Shown here in pieces: positions 1 through 9,122 of a DNA stretch of 64,000 bases (within the stretch, counting starts at the first letter, position 1; every line of letters begins with the position of its first letter). The notes under the pieces were generated by a model. The model saw only the letters and a program-made list of their open reading frames with translations, had not been told where the DNA came from and searched no databases. Origin of the DNA: Anderseniella sp. (GTDB lineage: Bacteria; Pseudomonadota; Alphaproteobacteria; Rhizobiales; Aestuariivirgaceae); contig JANQOK010000018.1 in the NCBI GenBank assembly GCA_028289645.1, forward strand, positions 1 through 64,000, in the 5' to 3' direction. The position numbers were made by a program, and so were the translations under genes.

Positions 1-1626
1 GGGAGAGTTGTCGGTGATCACATTGCCGGTGACCGGGCCGAACTGGCCGGCGGCAATGGCATCGGTATCGTCCTCGGCAGTGGGCACATCGTCGATGACT
101 TCGAAACCGACCTCGCCATTGGTGGTTTCACCATCATTTGCCGAAACCACAATGGACACGTTCGTGACGACCACATTGCCGTCGCCCGGCAGGTTCTTGA
201 GAGGACCGAGCAGTTCGGCAGTTACAGCCGCCGTTCCGGTGTTGCCAGCTGGAATGTCGCCGTTCAATGCAATGGAGAGTTCAATGACGGGTATGCCATT
301 GACGGTGCCTATCAGATTGCCGGTACTTGTATCCACTTCCCAGACAATGGTCTCGCTCGGGTCCAGGCCGGACACCTGGATGCCCGACTGAACCGGGCCA
401 AAGCCTATATTGTTGACAGTGCCTGTCCCTGCCGCAATCGTCACTACGGAAGTGTCTGTCTCCTGGGATTCATTTGCCGTCGAGCCAATTCCGTCCAGGT
501 CAGGCTCTTCAACGGAAAGGGCGGCAGGTGAGACGCTTACGATCAGCGGCGGTTCCGTTTCGCCATCAATAATAAAGCCTTCGAACTCCACAGGGTCTGT
601 GAACGAACGGTCGAACGCGGTTGGCGGCAGCAGGTCGGTGAGGTCGAACGGATCTCCGATCTGACCGGGGCCGGTTGCAAAGTTGCCGCCGCTGCTCGGC
701 GTGGCCTGTTCACCGTTTTCCTCGCCTTGTGCGGTTTGCGTATCGGCGGAATTGATGGCTGCGGTCAGCGTATCGGCTGTGATCTCAATGCCTGCGGCAG
801 TCTGCACCGCCGGAACATTCACGGCTCCATCCTTGATGACAATCAAGGAACCATCCGATCCACGCAGAATGAGATCATCACCGGCCACCAACACCGCCGC
901 CATCTGGAAATCTGCCGGCAGGACGACCGGTTGACCTGCTTCTACAGCAACAATCTGCCTGATTGCAGCAGCGTCCAGCCCTCCGGTGTCAGCAGTTGCC
1001 GAACGGTCTGACTGATTGGTTTCCGCCACGGGCTGTTCGGAATCGTTGTCCAGCAAGCGCGTGCGCGCTTCACGAAACTCAGGTGCGACGCGCACCTGAA
1101 CCGACGTGTCCGACGCCGACGGGCTGGAAAGGATGATGGAATAATCTTCCGTCGGTTCAACACGACCATCGTCAAAGCTTTGCAAAGTAAAGCTGAAACC
1201 GCTGTCTTTGGCGTCTGCGTCAATTGTCAGCATCACAGGGCCATTGCCATCGCCGGTCACCGTGAACCCGGCCGGAGCGGCAGCTTTCAGGGCATCTGCA
1301 AATCCGGAAACGAAATCGGCGTTCTCGACAGGGGGAAACGATCCGCTGTTGTCGAACTGCAACTCAATCTGAACCGAGTAGGACTGGCCGGTGTCGGGAG
1401 CCGGGCCATCTGACAATAGTGTGTAGGTCAGGTTGCCGCCTTCGACAACGCTGTCTGTTCCGGTGATCTTCCACTCGACCATCTTTGCGCTTTGCGCATC
1501 GGAAGACGTAGCAGCGGTTGACTGTGCGACCTGATAGGAAGTGGAACCTGAATCATCGTGTGTCGAAGTCGCAGGAGTTTCACCTGTCTCCGCAGTGTTT
1601 GCGGAGCCATCCGTAAAGTCCGTCAT
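1..1626 (-). CDS. Large type I-secreted adhesin, N-terminal part (runs off left edge)
   Basis: The frame is open from an ATG at 1626 down to base 1, so at least 542 residues are visible and the C-terminus is outside. The protein is acidic and rich in Thr, Ser, Asp and Gly, with no cysteine-rich or enzymatic motif. An early Calx-beta-like stretch (PTEDYSIILSSPSASDTSVQ) is followed by a segment of the type GDDLILRGSDGSLIVIKDG, then SSGGNF, which is typical of the N-terminal region of giant alphaproteobacterial repeat adhesins. At the left edge the text FEVIDDVPTAEDDTD ... VTGNVITDNSP matches the linker that opens VCBS-type beta-sandwich repeats. An AGGGA ribosome site lies about 10 nt before the ATG. 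The neighbouring exporter and TolC-like genes, on the same strand, support secretion through a type I system. Total size and the secretion signal cannot be seen. Confidence 0.8.
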   Translation of the reverse strand, partial: MTDFTDGSANTAETGETPATSTHDDSGSTSYQVAQSTAATSSDAQSAKMVEWKITGTDSVVEGGNLTYTLLSDGPAPDTGQSYSVQIELQFDNSGSFPPVENADFVSGFADALKAAAPAGFTVTGDGNGPVMLTIDADAKDSGFSFTLQSFDDGRVEPTEDYSIILSSPSASDTSVQVRVAPEFREARTRLLDNDSEQPVAETNQSDRSATADTGGLDAAAIRQIVAVEAGQPVVLPADFQMAAVLVAGDDLILRGSDGSLIVIKDGAVNVPAVQTAAGIEITADTLTAAINSADTQTAQGEENGEQATPSSGGNFATGPGQIGDPFDLTDLLPPTAFDRSFTDPVEFEGFIIDGETEPPLIVSVSPAALSVEEPDLDGIGSTANESQETDTSVVTIAAGTGTVNNIGFGPVQSGIQVSGLDPSETIVWEVDTSTGNLIGTVNGIPVIELSIALNGDIPAGNTGTAAVTAELLGPLKNLPGDGNVVVTNVSIVVSANDGETTNGEVGFEVIDDVPTAEDDTDAIAAGQFGPVTGNVITDNSP

Positions 1627-2034
1627 TGATCACCGTCCCTGCAACGCATGTCTGTACGCCAGCGTGCAATTTTAGTTTTAGTGTTTACTTTTTGTTAAGC
1701 GGATAATGTTGGTACGGACACCAAAGAGTCCACAGGCGGGACGAAAAAATTGATCCAAAAAATCATATTATGATATATATAATGCGAATTCCTGATAACG
1801 AGATCGGGATTTCTGCAGGTGTTGGTTAAGTAGTATGGAAAACAGAACATATCATTGTATGTCTGCATTGTTGAGTAGCTTAAATGCAGGCACGCCTGAT
1901 TGCCCGGGGATCAAGCGACAGAGTTGCCATGTCCAAGGTCATTGTCCAGGCGCAGAAGATTGTGCGGTTTGAGCTATCCGGGTTGCTGTTCCCATAACCT
2001 GCAAGAGATGAAACACGGCGGGTCTCCTGCACAA
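1627..2034. other. 408-bp intergenic region between exporter and adhesin
   Basis: No credible reading frame. The part at 1750-1800 is unusually AT-rich for this genome. As the adhesin reads leftwards from 1626, this stretch most likely holds its promoter and leader, and the end of the exporter transcript. Confidence 0.5.
1684..1698 (-). promoter_or_regulatory. CtrA-like half-perfect box upstream of the adhesin
   Basis: Read on the minus strand this is TTAA-CAAAAAG-TAAA, one base away from the CtrA consensus TTAA-N7-TTAA, about 60 bp upstream of the adhesin start. It is AT-rich and could occur by chance. The perfect match upstream of the tolC-like gene makes it more credible. Confidence 0.35.
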
Positions 2035-4185
2035 CTATGATGGTACGGTTGCCAGTCTTTCCTTCAGCGCGTTGAGCACTTGTTGTTTCGGTCCGTCAGC
2101 AGCCACTTTTCCGTTCTTTACCACTACCAGACGGTCAATCACTTCAAGCATGCTGTAGCGATGCGTTGACACGATCAGCGTCTGATGGTCGGCAAACGAG
2201 TCTTTCAGATGACCGATAAGGGCGCGTTCGCTTGCCAGGTCCATCGATCCGGACGGCTCATCCAGGAACGCGACCCGGGGCTGTCGAATAAGCAGGCGGG
2301 CTAGACACACTGCCTGGCGCTGCCCGCCGGACAGCAAGGAGCCTCTTTCACCGACATCCATGTCGTAGCCGGATGGATGCTTCATTGCAAAATCATCTAC
2401 ACCAGACAGCCGGGTGGCATTTAGAAACACTTCGTCGGAAACATCTCCGGCGCCAAAAAGGATGTTCGATCTGATGGTGCCGTAAAACAGATCAGCGTCC
2501 TGAGCTACGACGCTGATTGCGCGCCGTACTGTGTGGGGATGATGTTGACGGATGTCGACGCCGTCAATCAGCAGGTGTCCGGCTTCGGCATGGTAAATCC
2601 CGGCCAGAAGACGGCCGATCGTCGTCTTTCCGGATCCGATCTTACCGATAATGCCGACCCGCTCGCCCGGATTGACCGTAAGGCTGAAGTCGTTGAGCGC
2701 GGGGGTAGGGGCATTTGGATAGGTCATCGAGACCCCGCGAAATTCTATTTGCCCCGGGTCGATCTCAGTGTTGACAAATTGCTTGCCTGCAGGGCGCTCG
2801 CTTTCCAGGCGCATCAGGGAATTCAGTGTCGACAGTGCGGCAAACGATTGTTGCGAACGGGCAAGCAGTGACGCGAACTGGCCGAAGGGTGCGACGCTGC
2901 GTCCGGCAAGTATCACCGACGCAATTATCGCGCCCATGGTAATCTGGCCGGCATCGAACAGGTAAGTGCCGAGTAACACGACTCCGACGGTTACCATCTG
3001 TTGCACGGCAACCGTTACATTTGTGATCAGGGCCTGCAGTTTTCTGGTTTGCTCCATTGTCCTGGCTGTCTTGCCGACCAGGCCCTCCCAGACCCGTTGT
3101 AGAACACCCTCGGCTTTGAGGGTCTTGATGGTCTCGAGGCCGGCTATGGACTCTACCAGCAGCGAGTGTCGCTGCGCTGTTTCTTCCTGCGTTTTGCGGG
3201 CCGCCGAGCGCAGCGGAATCTGGATTATCAACCCGAAGATCACCACCAGCGTGGCGCCAATCACCGGCACGGCTGCAATAGGGCCGGCAATCTGGTAGAT
3301 CACGAATACGAACAGGCCAAAAAAGCAAAGGTCAGTAACGGTCGCCAGTGTGCTTGATGTAAAAAAGTCACGTACAGCATCGAACTCGCGCAATTGACTG
3401 GCAAAGCTTCCAGTTGTTGTAGGCCTGTTGCCCAGCTTCAATGCCATGGCGTGTGAGAACAGTCGGGTGGCTAGCAGCACATCGGCGCGGCGACCCGCTG
3501 CATCCGTCAGCCAGTTTCGAATGTTCCGGAACAGAAAATCGAACAGAATTGCCAGGCAGACCCCGGTTGCCAACACCCACAATGTTGAAAGGGATTTGTT
3601 CGGCAGTACCCTGTCATACACGTTCATGATGAACAGCGGAGACGCCAATGCAAGAACGTTGATAAGCGCTGCAGCGAGGACGACCCGCAGATATGAGGGC
3701 CAGAGCTTTGCAATTGCGCCCCAAAACCAATGCCCCGAAATTTCTCTTGATGGCTGTGCTTCGGTCAGGTCGAGCTTCGTCTCTGGCTTGATGAGAATTG
3801 CGTGGCCTGTATATGAGCTGGCAAGACTGCGCAGGCGGATTGTGGTTTCCGAGCCGGTTACAGGGTCATAGACTGCGGCCCGCTTGCCCATTTTCTTGCG
3901 CAGCAGCACACAGGCGCTCTGGTCCTCCAGCAATAAGATGGCGGGCAATGCAATGGGGTGAATCTTTGCCAGCGGGCGTTTGACGATTGCAGCATTGTAC
4001 CCGGCCCGTTTTGCGGCCTCCAGAAAGAGGCCGGGGGTCAATTTGCCGTCTACCAGCGCAATTCCGGCAAGGGCCGCGTCAACCGATACTTTCCGATCAA
4101 ACTTAGCTGAAAGGTACAGCAGCGACTGCAACAATGGGTCTTTGCCGTCAGTCGGCAAATCTGCATCGTTCGCGTGCACATTCAT
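2035..4185 (-). CDS. Type I secretion ABC exporter, LapB-like, with degenerate C39-like domain
   Basis: 716 residues. Order: an N-terminal C39-like domain (about 15-135) without the catalytic Cys of the true peptidases, a six-helix ABC membrane domain (about 160-440), then an ATPase domain. Walker A reads GKIGSGKTT, the signature is LSGGQRQAVCLARLL and Walker B is RVAFLDEPSGSMD. In this family the inactive C39-like domain binds the substrate rather than cutting it, and the substrates are large RTX or repeat adhesins, which fits the adhesin gene immediately downstream. It should sit in the inner membrane and work with a membrane-fusion protein and the TolC-like channel encoded just upstream. 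The gap to tolC is 74 bp. Length is normal for the LapB/HlyB group. Confidence 0.9.
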   Translation of the reverse strand: MNVHANDADLPTDGKDPLLQSLLYLSAKFDRKVSVDAALAGIALVDGKLTPGLFLEAAKRAGYNAAIVKRPLAKIHPIALPAILLLEDQSACVLLRKKMGKRAAVYDPVTGSETTIRLRSLASSYTGHAILIKPETKLDLTEAQPSREISGHWFWGAIAKLWPSYLRVVLAAALINVLALASPLFIMNVYDRVLPNKSLSTLWVLATGVCLAILFDFLFRNIRNWLTDAAGRRADVLLATRLFSHAMALKLGNRPTTTGSFASQLREFDAVRDFFTSSTLATVTDLCFFGLFVFVIYQIAGPIAAVPVIGATLVVIFGLIIQIPLRSAARKTQEETAQRHSLLVESIAGLETIKTLKAEGVLQRVWEGLVGKTARTMEQTRKLQALITNVTVAVQQMVTVGVVLLGTYLFDAGQITMGAIIASVILAGRSVAPFGQFASLLARSQQSFAALSTLNSLMRLESERPAGKQFVNTEIDPGQIEFRGVSMTYPNAPTPALNDFSLTVNPGERVGIIGKIGSGKTTIGRLLAGIYHAEAGHLLIDGVDIRQHHPHTVRRAISVVAQDADLFYGTIRSNILFGAGDVSDEVFLNATRLSGVDDFAMKHPSGYDMDVGERGSLLSGGQRQAVCLARLLIRQPRVAFLDEPSGSMDLASERALIGHLKDSFADHQTLIVSTHRYSMLEVIDRLVVVKNGKVAADGPKQQVLNALKERLATVPS

Positions 4186-4259
4186 CTAGCAGTCATCCAT
4201 GCTGTCACAGCAACCAAATGGCCATGAGCCAGAAACCTGGCAAAAACACAGTCTGGCAG

Positions 4260-5675
4260 TCAGTACAACGGTCCCAGACCTGTACTGGTGCGATCGGGCT
4301 CATGCCGCACATGGGTCTCTGCATCTGGAGTAGGCGGTACTTTCATCAGTTCCCGCGCGTATGCATCGGCAGCCGGGCGGGATTTCAAACCTAGAGTATC
4401 CAATAGCTGACCTGTTGCAGCCAGAATCCTGTACTGGGAGAACTTGACGGCGGTGTCAGCAGTGACAACCGAGCTTTGTGCAGAAAAACGTGTGTTCTGG
4501 GTGTCCAGCACATCAAGCAGCGAGCGCTCTCCGATGTCAAACTGCTGGGTGTAAGAACCCACAAGACGCCCGATGGTGGCTTCCTGCCGGCGCAATTCTC
4601 TAAGCCGACGCTGCTGCTGCCTGTAAGTGTTCCACGACAGTCTGACAGCCTCTTCCACGTCCCGCGAAATCTGGTGCAGCTTCATCCGGCTTTCGTCCAC
4701 GCGGCGCACCTGTTCCTGGATATTCGCCCTGTCGATGCCGCCGTTCAGAATGTTCCAGGACATAACCACATTGCCCTGGACGTCATTGTCCTGGCCGCGA
4801 ATGCCGGAAACATCGTCACCTGCCGAGGCGCGGCCTTCGAGGCTCAATCTAGGCGCAAACCTGGCTTTTGCCTTTCGTACAAGCGCATCGGCTGCGTCAA
4901 TATCGGCCTGAGCGATCCTGATTGAAGGGTTGTTTGTCCGCGCAATTCCAATTGCCAAACTCAGTGATCTCGGCAGTCTCTTTGTCACCCGCGCGGGCTC
5001 GCTTGTCCTGCCGGAAGGACTGCCTACCAGTTTCAGGAACCTTGCTTCTGCCGCGGTGAGATCTTCCTTGGCTTCGGCCAGTCGGGCGCGCGCCGCGAAC
5101 AGCCGCTCCTGAGCCTGATCCTTGTCTGCTGTGCTGACCGACCCGCCACTGGTACCTTCGCCGATCCGCCCCAGCAGACGCTGATGATACGACACGTTTC
5201 TGGATGCAATGTCGACAATCCGCCTAAGCCGACGAATATCCAGATATTCACGTGCTACAGCCAAGGCGATGAATTCAGTGCGCTCATAAACCCGGAACGA
5301 AGCGCCATCTACACGCGCCGCCTGACGTTCAACTTCGGAACGACTCTCGAAACCGTCGAACAGCAACTGCCGCGCAACTATACTGGCATCCCGGCGCAGA
5401 AACAGGTGATCGTCGTCGCCGTTGGCCCTGGTGGTTGCACTGTCCCGCAGTTCGCCGCCAATGCGCGCTTCGATGTCCACTCTCGGTCTGAACAGGCCAC
5501 GTCCCTGTTCCAGTTCGAACTCTATGGCTTCCCTGTTGGCGATGGCTTGACCAATTTCCGGGTTACTGTCCACGGCGATGCTTACGGCTTCCGACAGCGA
5601 CATCGCACTCGCCTGGGTGGTCATAAGGGCTGCGCAGCCTGCCAAGGCCAAAATCAGTTTACGTCTCACAAACAT
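4260..5675 (-). CDS. TolC-family outer-membrane channel of the type I secretion system
   Basis: 471 residues with a signal peptide (MFVRRKLILALAGCAALMTT, cleavage probably after QASA). Two repeats of the outer-membrane efflux protein fold follow, with the usual long heptad-rich helices (for example residues 170-215 and 320-380) and the segment FDIGERSLLDVLDTQN near the end of the second repeat, a hallmark of TolC, LapE and AggA proteins. It should form the trimeric outer-membrane exit duct for the adhesin. It is the first gene of the leftward tolC-ABC-adhesin group, and a CtrA-type box lies 74-88 bp upstream of its ATG. The C-terminal 50 residues are poorly conserved in this family and reveal little. 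Confidence 0.88.
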   Translation of the reverse strand: MFVRRKLILALAGCAALMTTQASAMSLSEAVSIAVDSNPEIGQAIANREAIEFELEQGRGLFRPRVDIEARIGGELRDSATTRANGDDDHLFLRRDASIVARQLLFDGFESRSEVERQAARVDGASFRVYERTEFIALAVAREYLDIRRLRRIVDIASRNVSYHQRLLGRIGEGTSGGSVSTADKDQAQERLFAARARLAEAKEDLTAAEARFLKLVGSPSGRTSEPARVTKRLPRSLSLAIGIARTNNPSIRIAQADIDAADALVRKAKARFAPRLSLEGRASAGDDVSGIRGQDNDVQGNVVMSWNILNGGIDRANIQEQVRRVDESRMKLHQISRDVEEAVRLSWNTYRQQQRRLRELRRQEATIGRLVGSYTQQFDIGERSLLDVLDTQNTRFSAQSSVVTADTAVKFSQYRILAATGQLLDTLGLKSRPAADAYARELMKVPPTPDAETHVRHEPDRTSTGLGPLY

Positions 5676-6035
5676 TGGCCTTCCTCGCCAGACTCATCGG
5701 TCGTCTTGGTCCCATCGCTCAAACGCTACCGATGTGACCATTTTATACTTAACGCACGGTTAATACACATTAGGACGGGTACTGACAATCTTTGCGATCG
5801 TCGCAGCAATGTTTGACAATGTGTGTCGCCGTGCGCGCACTATAGGATTCCGCGCGCATGATGTAAACTAACGTATTGATTTGCAGTTAAAACTCTCAAC
5901 CCGTTCGATTTCAAATGTCCTTGTCCTGACGATATCAGAAGCCTCAGGTTGCCGTTGGAATGAGCAAGCGGGATTGCGAATCCAAAACTGATTTGCGGCA
6001 TGAACTGAAGATTCGCCGCTCAGAACATGAGGTGG
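5676..6035. other. 360-bp intergenic region between RND pump and tolC
   Basis: No plausible gene. It contains the promoter side of tolC with the CtrA-type box at 5749-5763, and further left the 3' end of the RND transcript. I saw no strong terminator hairpin. Confidence 0.5.
5749..5763 (-). promoter_or_regulatory. Perfect TTAA-N7-TTAA (CtrA-type) box
   Basis: The sequence is TTAA-CGCACGG-TTAA, also readable as the inverted repeat TTAAC-N5-GTTAA. It lies upstream of the tolC-like gene, and on the minus strand it is followed two bases later by TATAAA, a possible -10 element. TTAA-N7-TTAA is the known binding consensus of the alphaproteobacterial cell-cycle regulator CtrA, which often controls surface and motility genes. 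Whether it activates or represses here cannot be told. Confidence 0.5.
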
Positions 6036-9000
6036 TCAGTCAATTCGCGCAGCGCCCATGTCATCCAGGATTGTATAAACCGCCGGCACGATGAGCAGCA
6101 CCAGCACCGTGGTGGCCATCAGGCCGAACGCGAGGCTCGTCACCAGAGGCACCAGCACCTGGGCCTGCAGGGAAGTTTCGGTCAGCAACGGCATCAGCCC
6201 GACAACCGTTGTCAGCGACGTCAGCAGGATGGCCCGGAACCGCGCCCCGGCAGCCAGCGGTGCGGCTTCGGCCACGGATTTGGTATCACCGTGATAGTGC
6301 TTGATGAAGTTCACCAGCAGAATTGAGTCATTGACGACAATACCGGCCAGCGCCACGAAACCCAGCATTGACGGCATGGTGAAATCGAGGCCGAGCAGCA
6401 TGTGGCCGCCGATCGCACCGATGAAGGCGAACGGGATTATGATCATGACCACGAACGGTTCAATGTAGCTGCGAAACTGGAACGACAACAGCAGGTAGAC
6501 GCCGATCAGGCCGAGTATGAAACCACTCAGCATGGAGGCCTGGGTTTTTGCGGCGTCGGCATTGGCTCCTTCGAAACTTGAAGAAACGCCGGGATGCCTT
6601 TGTTTCAGTTGCGGCAGGAACTGGCCCCGGGTGTCGGCCAGTATCTCGGTTGAATTTCCGAACCTGCTGTCAAGCTCACCCTGAATGGTGACGGTGCGAC
6701 GTCCGTCCACGCGCCGGATCCGGGAGAAGCCACGGCCGTTTTCCACGTTGGCGACAACACTCAGCGGAATCTGGCTGCCGTCAGCTGCGGTAACGGTGAA
6801 CGTGTCCAGATCAGCCAGTGAATCCGAGCTTGCGGCGTCGAACTTCACGTTGATTTCGTAGCTTTCCGTACCGGATTGTATTTCGTCGACCTTGAAACCG
6901 TAGAAACTGGACCGGATCTGGTCGGCAATAGTCCGCCCGTCCACTCCGAGCGTCGCGGCTCCGTCACGCAGGGTGATACGCAGTTCCGGTTTTCCCGGAC
7001 GCAGGTCATCGGTAACGTTGTAGACGCCTGAATAGCGCCGCAGCCAGTTCGTCATTTCCTTTGCCGCAGCCGACAACTCCGCCAGGTCGCTGCCCATCAG
7101 CCGGATGTCGATGGCCCGTCCGCCGGGACCGAACGTGCCCTCGGTGAAGTTAAGGGTCACCACGTCGGCGATTTCGCCGGTTTCCGTGCGCCACTGCTCG
7201 ATCACATCGGTGATCTGTGAGGTTCTGGTTTCGGAATCCAGCAGGTCGGCGATCACCGTGGCCACGTGCGGGCCAGTCTCGCCGGCGTCCGAATTGAAGC
7301 TGAACCGGTGGGTGATGCTCCGTACCAGTTTCTGGCCGTCGGGCTGTTGTGGGCCGAGCCTGGCGTTGACCGTTTCCAGGGCCGCATCGATACGCGCGAC
7401 CACGGCTTCGGTGCGCTCAAGCGGTGTTCCCTGGGGCATCATGATACGGGCTTCCATGACATTGCCGTCCAGATCTGGAAATGGCGAGAACTTGATCAGC
7501 CCGCCGGCCATGGCGCCCACCGCCAGAAGCAGCACACCGACTGCGGCGCCGAATGTCAGATAGCGCCAGGTGACCGCCACCCTGGCCAGCGGTATGATGA
7601 AGTTGTCGCGGAGCCAGTTCACACCGGCATCGACCGCCTGCTGTGTGCGGCCTTGCTTCGAGCCTGATTTCTCAAGTGCATGATACAAATGGTTGGGCAG
7701 AATGAGAAAAGCCTCGACCAGCGACACGATCAGGACGAACAGCATCACCACGGGGACCACGCGCAGGATCTGGCCGATGTCGCCTTTCAGGAAGGCCAGT
7801 GAGCCGAAAATGCAGGCGGTTGTCGCAAACGATGCGAACACCGACGGCAACACCTGACCGGCGCCGTCTATCGCTGATTGCTGCGGCGAACCGCCGGCTG
7901 AATATTTGCTGGCGATGTTTTCGGCGATCACAATGGCGTCGTCCATCAACAGCCCGATCACGATCAGCAGCCCGACCATGGTCAGCATGTTGATGGAATA
8001 GCCCACAAGCACCATCAGGAAGAATGCACCGGCAAAAGAGACCGGCAGCCCCGCGGTGACCCAGAACGAATAGCGGAATCCGAAAAACAGCCAGAGCACG
8101 AGAAACACCAGCACGAGGCCTTGTCCGGCATTGCGGACCAGCAGGCGAAGCCGGTCTGAAACGATCGATGAAACGTCATTGGTGACAGCCATCTTGACGC
8201 CGGGAGGGGCCTTTTTCCGAGCCTCGTCAAGGAAGCCGTTGACCCGCTCGATCACTGTCAGCGTGTCCTGGTCCGTGGTCTTGGTGATGGACAGGATTGC
8301 GGCGGGTTTGCCATCAAAATCGATACGTTGCTCGTCCAGTTTGAATCTGTCTGTGATGCGTGCGATGTCGCCGAGGCGTATCTGGCCGCCATTGCTGGCC
8401 GACACCACCACAAGATCGCGGAATTCATCCACCTTGCGCCGCTCGCCGGCATAGCGCACCAGGAACTCCCGGTCCGAGGTCTCCAGGTTGCCGGATGGAA
8501 GGTCGATGGATTCCTTCTGCACCGCTCGCGCCACATCCTCGGCGGAAACACCGAGGCTGCGCAGGTTTGGCCGCGACAGTTCGATGCGTATTTCGTGGTC
8601 GGAGAAACCCAGCACCTCGATTTTCGGAATACCGCCCCACAGCTGCATCTGGTCCTTGATGTATTCGGCATAAGCCTTGAGGCTGACCGGATCCTTCGGC
8701 CCGGTAATCGCCACCGATGCAACGAAGTCGGTGCGCCCAAGTTGCGAAACCACCGGCCGTTCGACGTTTTCCGGAAACTCGGTGATGCCGTCGACAGCAT
8801 TGGTCACGTCCGACGTGAAGCGGTCCAGATCAACGGTGTCGGTTTTCTCAACAGTGACCGTTGCAATGCCTTCAAGGGCTTCGCAGATCACTTCGGCCAC
8901 GTTGTTGACGCTGTCTATCGCATCCTCGATGCGCTGACAGACAGCCTGTTCGACCTCTTCCGGCCTGCTGCCCGGCCACACCGCCGTGATCTGCAGTTTG

Positions 9001-9122
9001 CTCGGGGCGATACGCGGAAAGGTCTCACGTTGCAGGGACGGGTAAGAGAAGATGCCGAGCGTGAACAGACCCAGCATAACAAGCATGGCAGCAGTGGGAT
9101 GTCGGACGAAATACCCGATCAT
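6036..9122 (-). CDS. RND-family efflux pump, inner-membrane transporter
   Basis: 1028 residues, the usual length for the AcrB/MexB fold. The start MIGYFVRHPTAAMLVMLGLF is the first membrane helix and is followed by a large periplasmic loop. The fourth helix carries GLLMDDAIVIAENI with the paired Asp residues used for proton relay. A second set of helices and a second periplasmic loop follow from about residue 530. It exports substrates using the proton gradient together with the membrane-fusion protein encoded upstream, whose stop overlaps this start by 4 bp. The substrate cannot be predicted. The fold also covers metal and lipid exporters, but no metal-specific signature is evident. Confidence 0.9.
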   Translation of the reverse strand: MIGYFVRHPTAAMLVMLGLFTLGIFSYPSLQRETFPRIAPSKLQITAVWPGSRPEEVEQAVCQRIEDAIDSVNNVAEVICEALEGIATVTVEKTDTVDLDRFTSDVTNAVDGITEFPENVERPVVSQLGRTDFVASVAITGPKDPVSLKAYAEYIKDQMQLWGGIPKIEVLGFSDHEIRIELSRPNLRSLGVSAEDVARAVQKESIDLPSGNLETSDREFLVRYAGERRKVDEFRDLVVVSASNGGQIRLGDIARITDRFKLDEQRIDFDGKPAAILSITKTTDQDTLTVIERVNGFLDEARKKAPPGVKMAVTNDVSSIVSDRLRLLVRNAGQGLVLVFLVLWLFFGFRYSFWVTAGLPVSFAGAFFLMVLVGYSINMLTMVGLLIVIGLLMDDAIVIAENIASKYSAGGSPQQSAIDGAGQVLPSVFASFATTACIFGSLAFLKGDIGQILRVVPVVMLFVLIVSLVEAFLILPNHLYHALEKSGSKQGRTQQAVDAGVNWLRDNFIIPLARVAVTWRYLTFGAAVGVLLLAVGAMAGGLIKFSPFPDLDGNVMEARIMMPQGTPLERTEAVVARIDAALETVNARLGPQQPDGQKLVRSITHRFSFNSDAGETGPHVATVIADLLDSETRTSQITDVIEQWRTETGEIADVVTLNFTEGTFGPGGRAIDIRLMGSDLAELSAAAKEMTNWLRRYSGVYNVTDDLRPGKPELRITLRDGAATLGVDGRTIADQIRSSFYGFKVDEIQSGTESYEINVKFDAASSDSLADLDTFTVTAADGSQIPLSVVANVENGRGFSRIRRVDGRRTVTIQGELDSRFGNSTEILADTRGQFLPQLKQRHPGVSSSFEGANADAAKTQASMLSGFILGLIGVYLLLSFQFRSYIEPFVVMIIIPFAFIGAIGGHMLLGLDFTMPSMLGFVALAGIVVNDSILLVNFIKHYHGDTKSVAEAAPLAAGARFRAILLTSLTTVVGLMPLLTETSLQAQVLVPLVTSLAFGLMATTVLVLLIVPAVYTILDDMGAARID

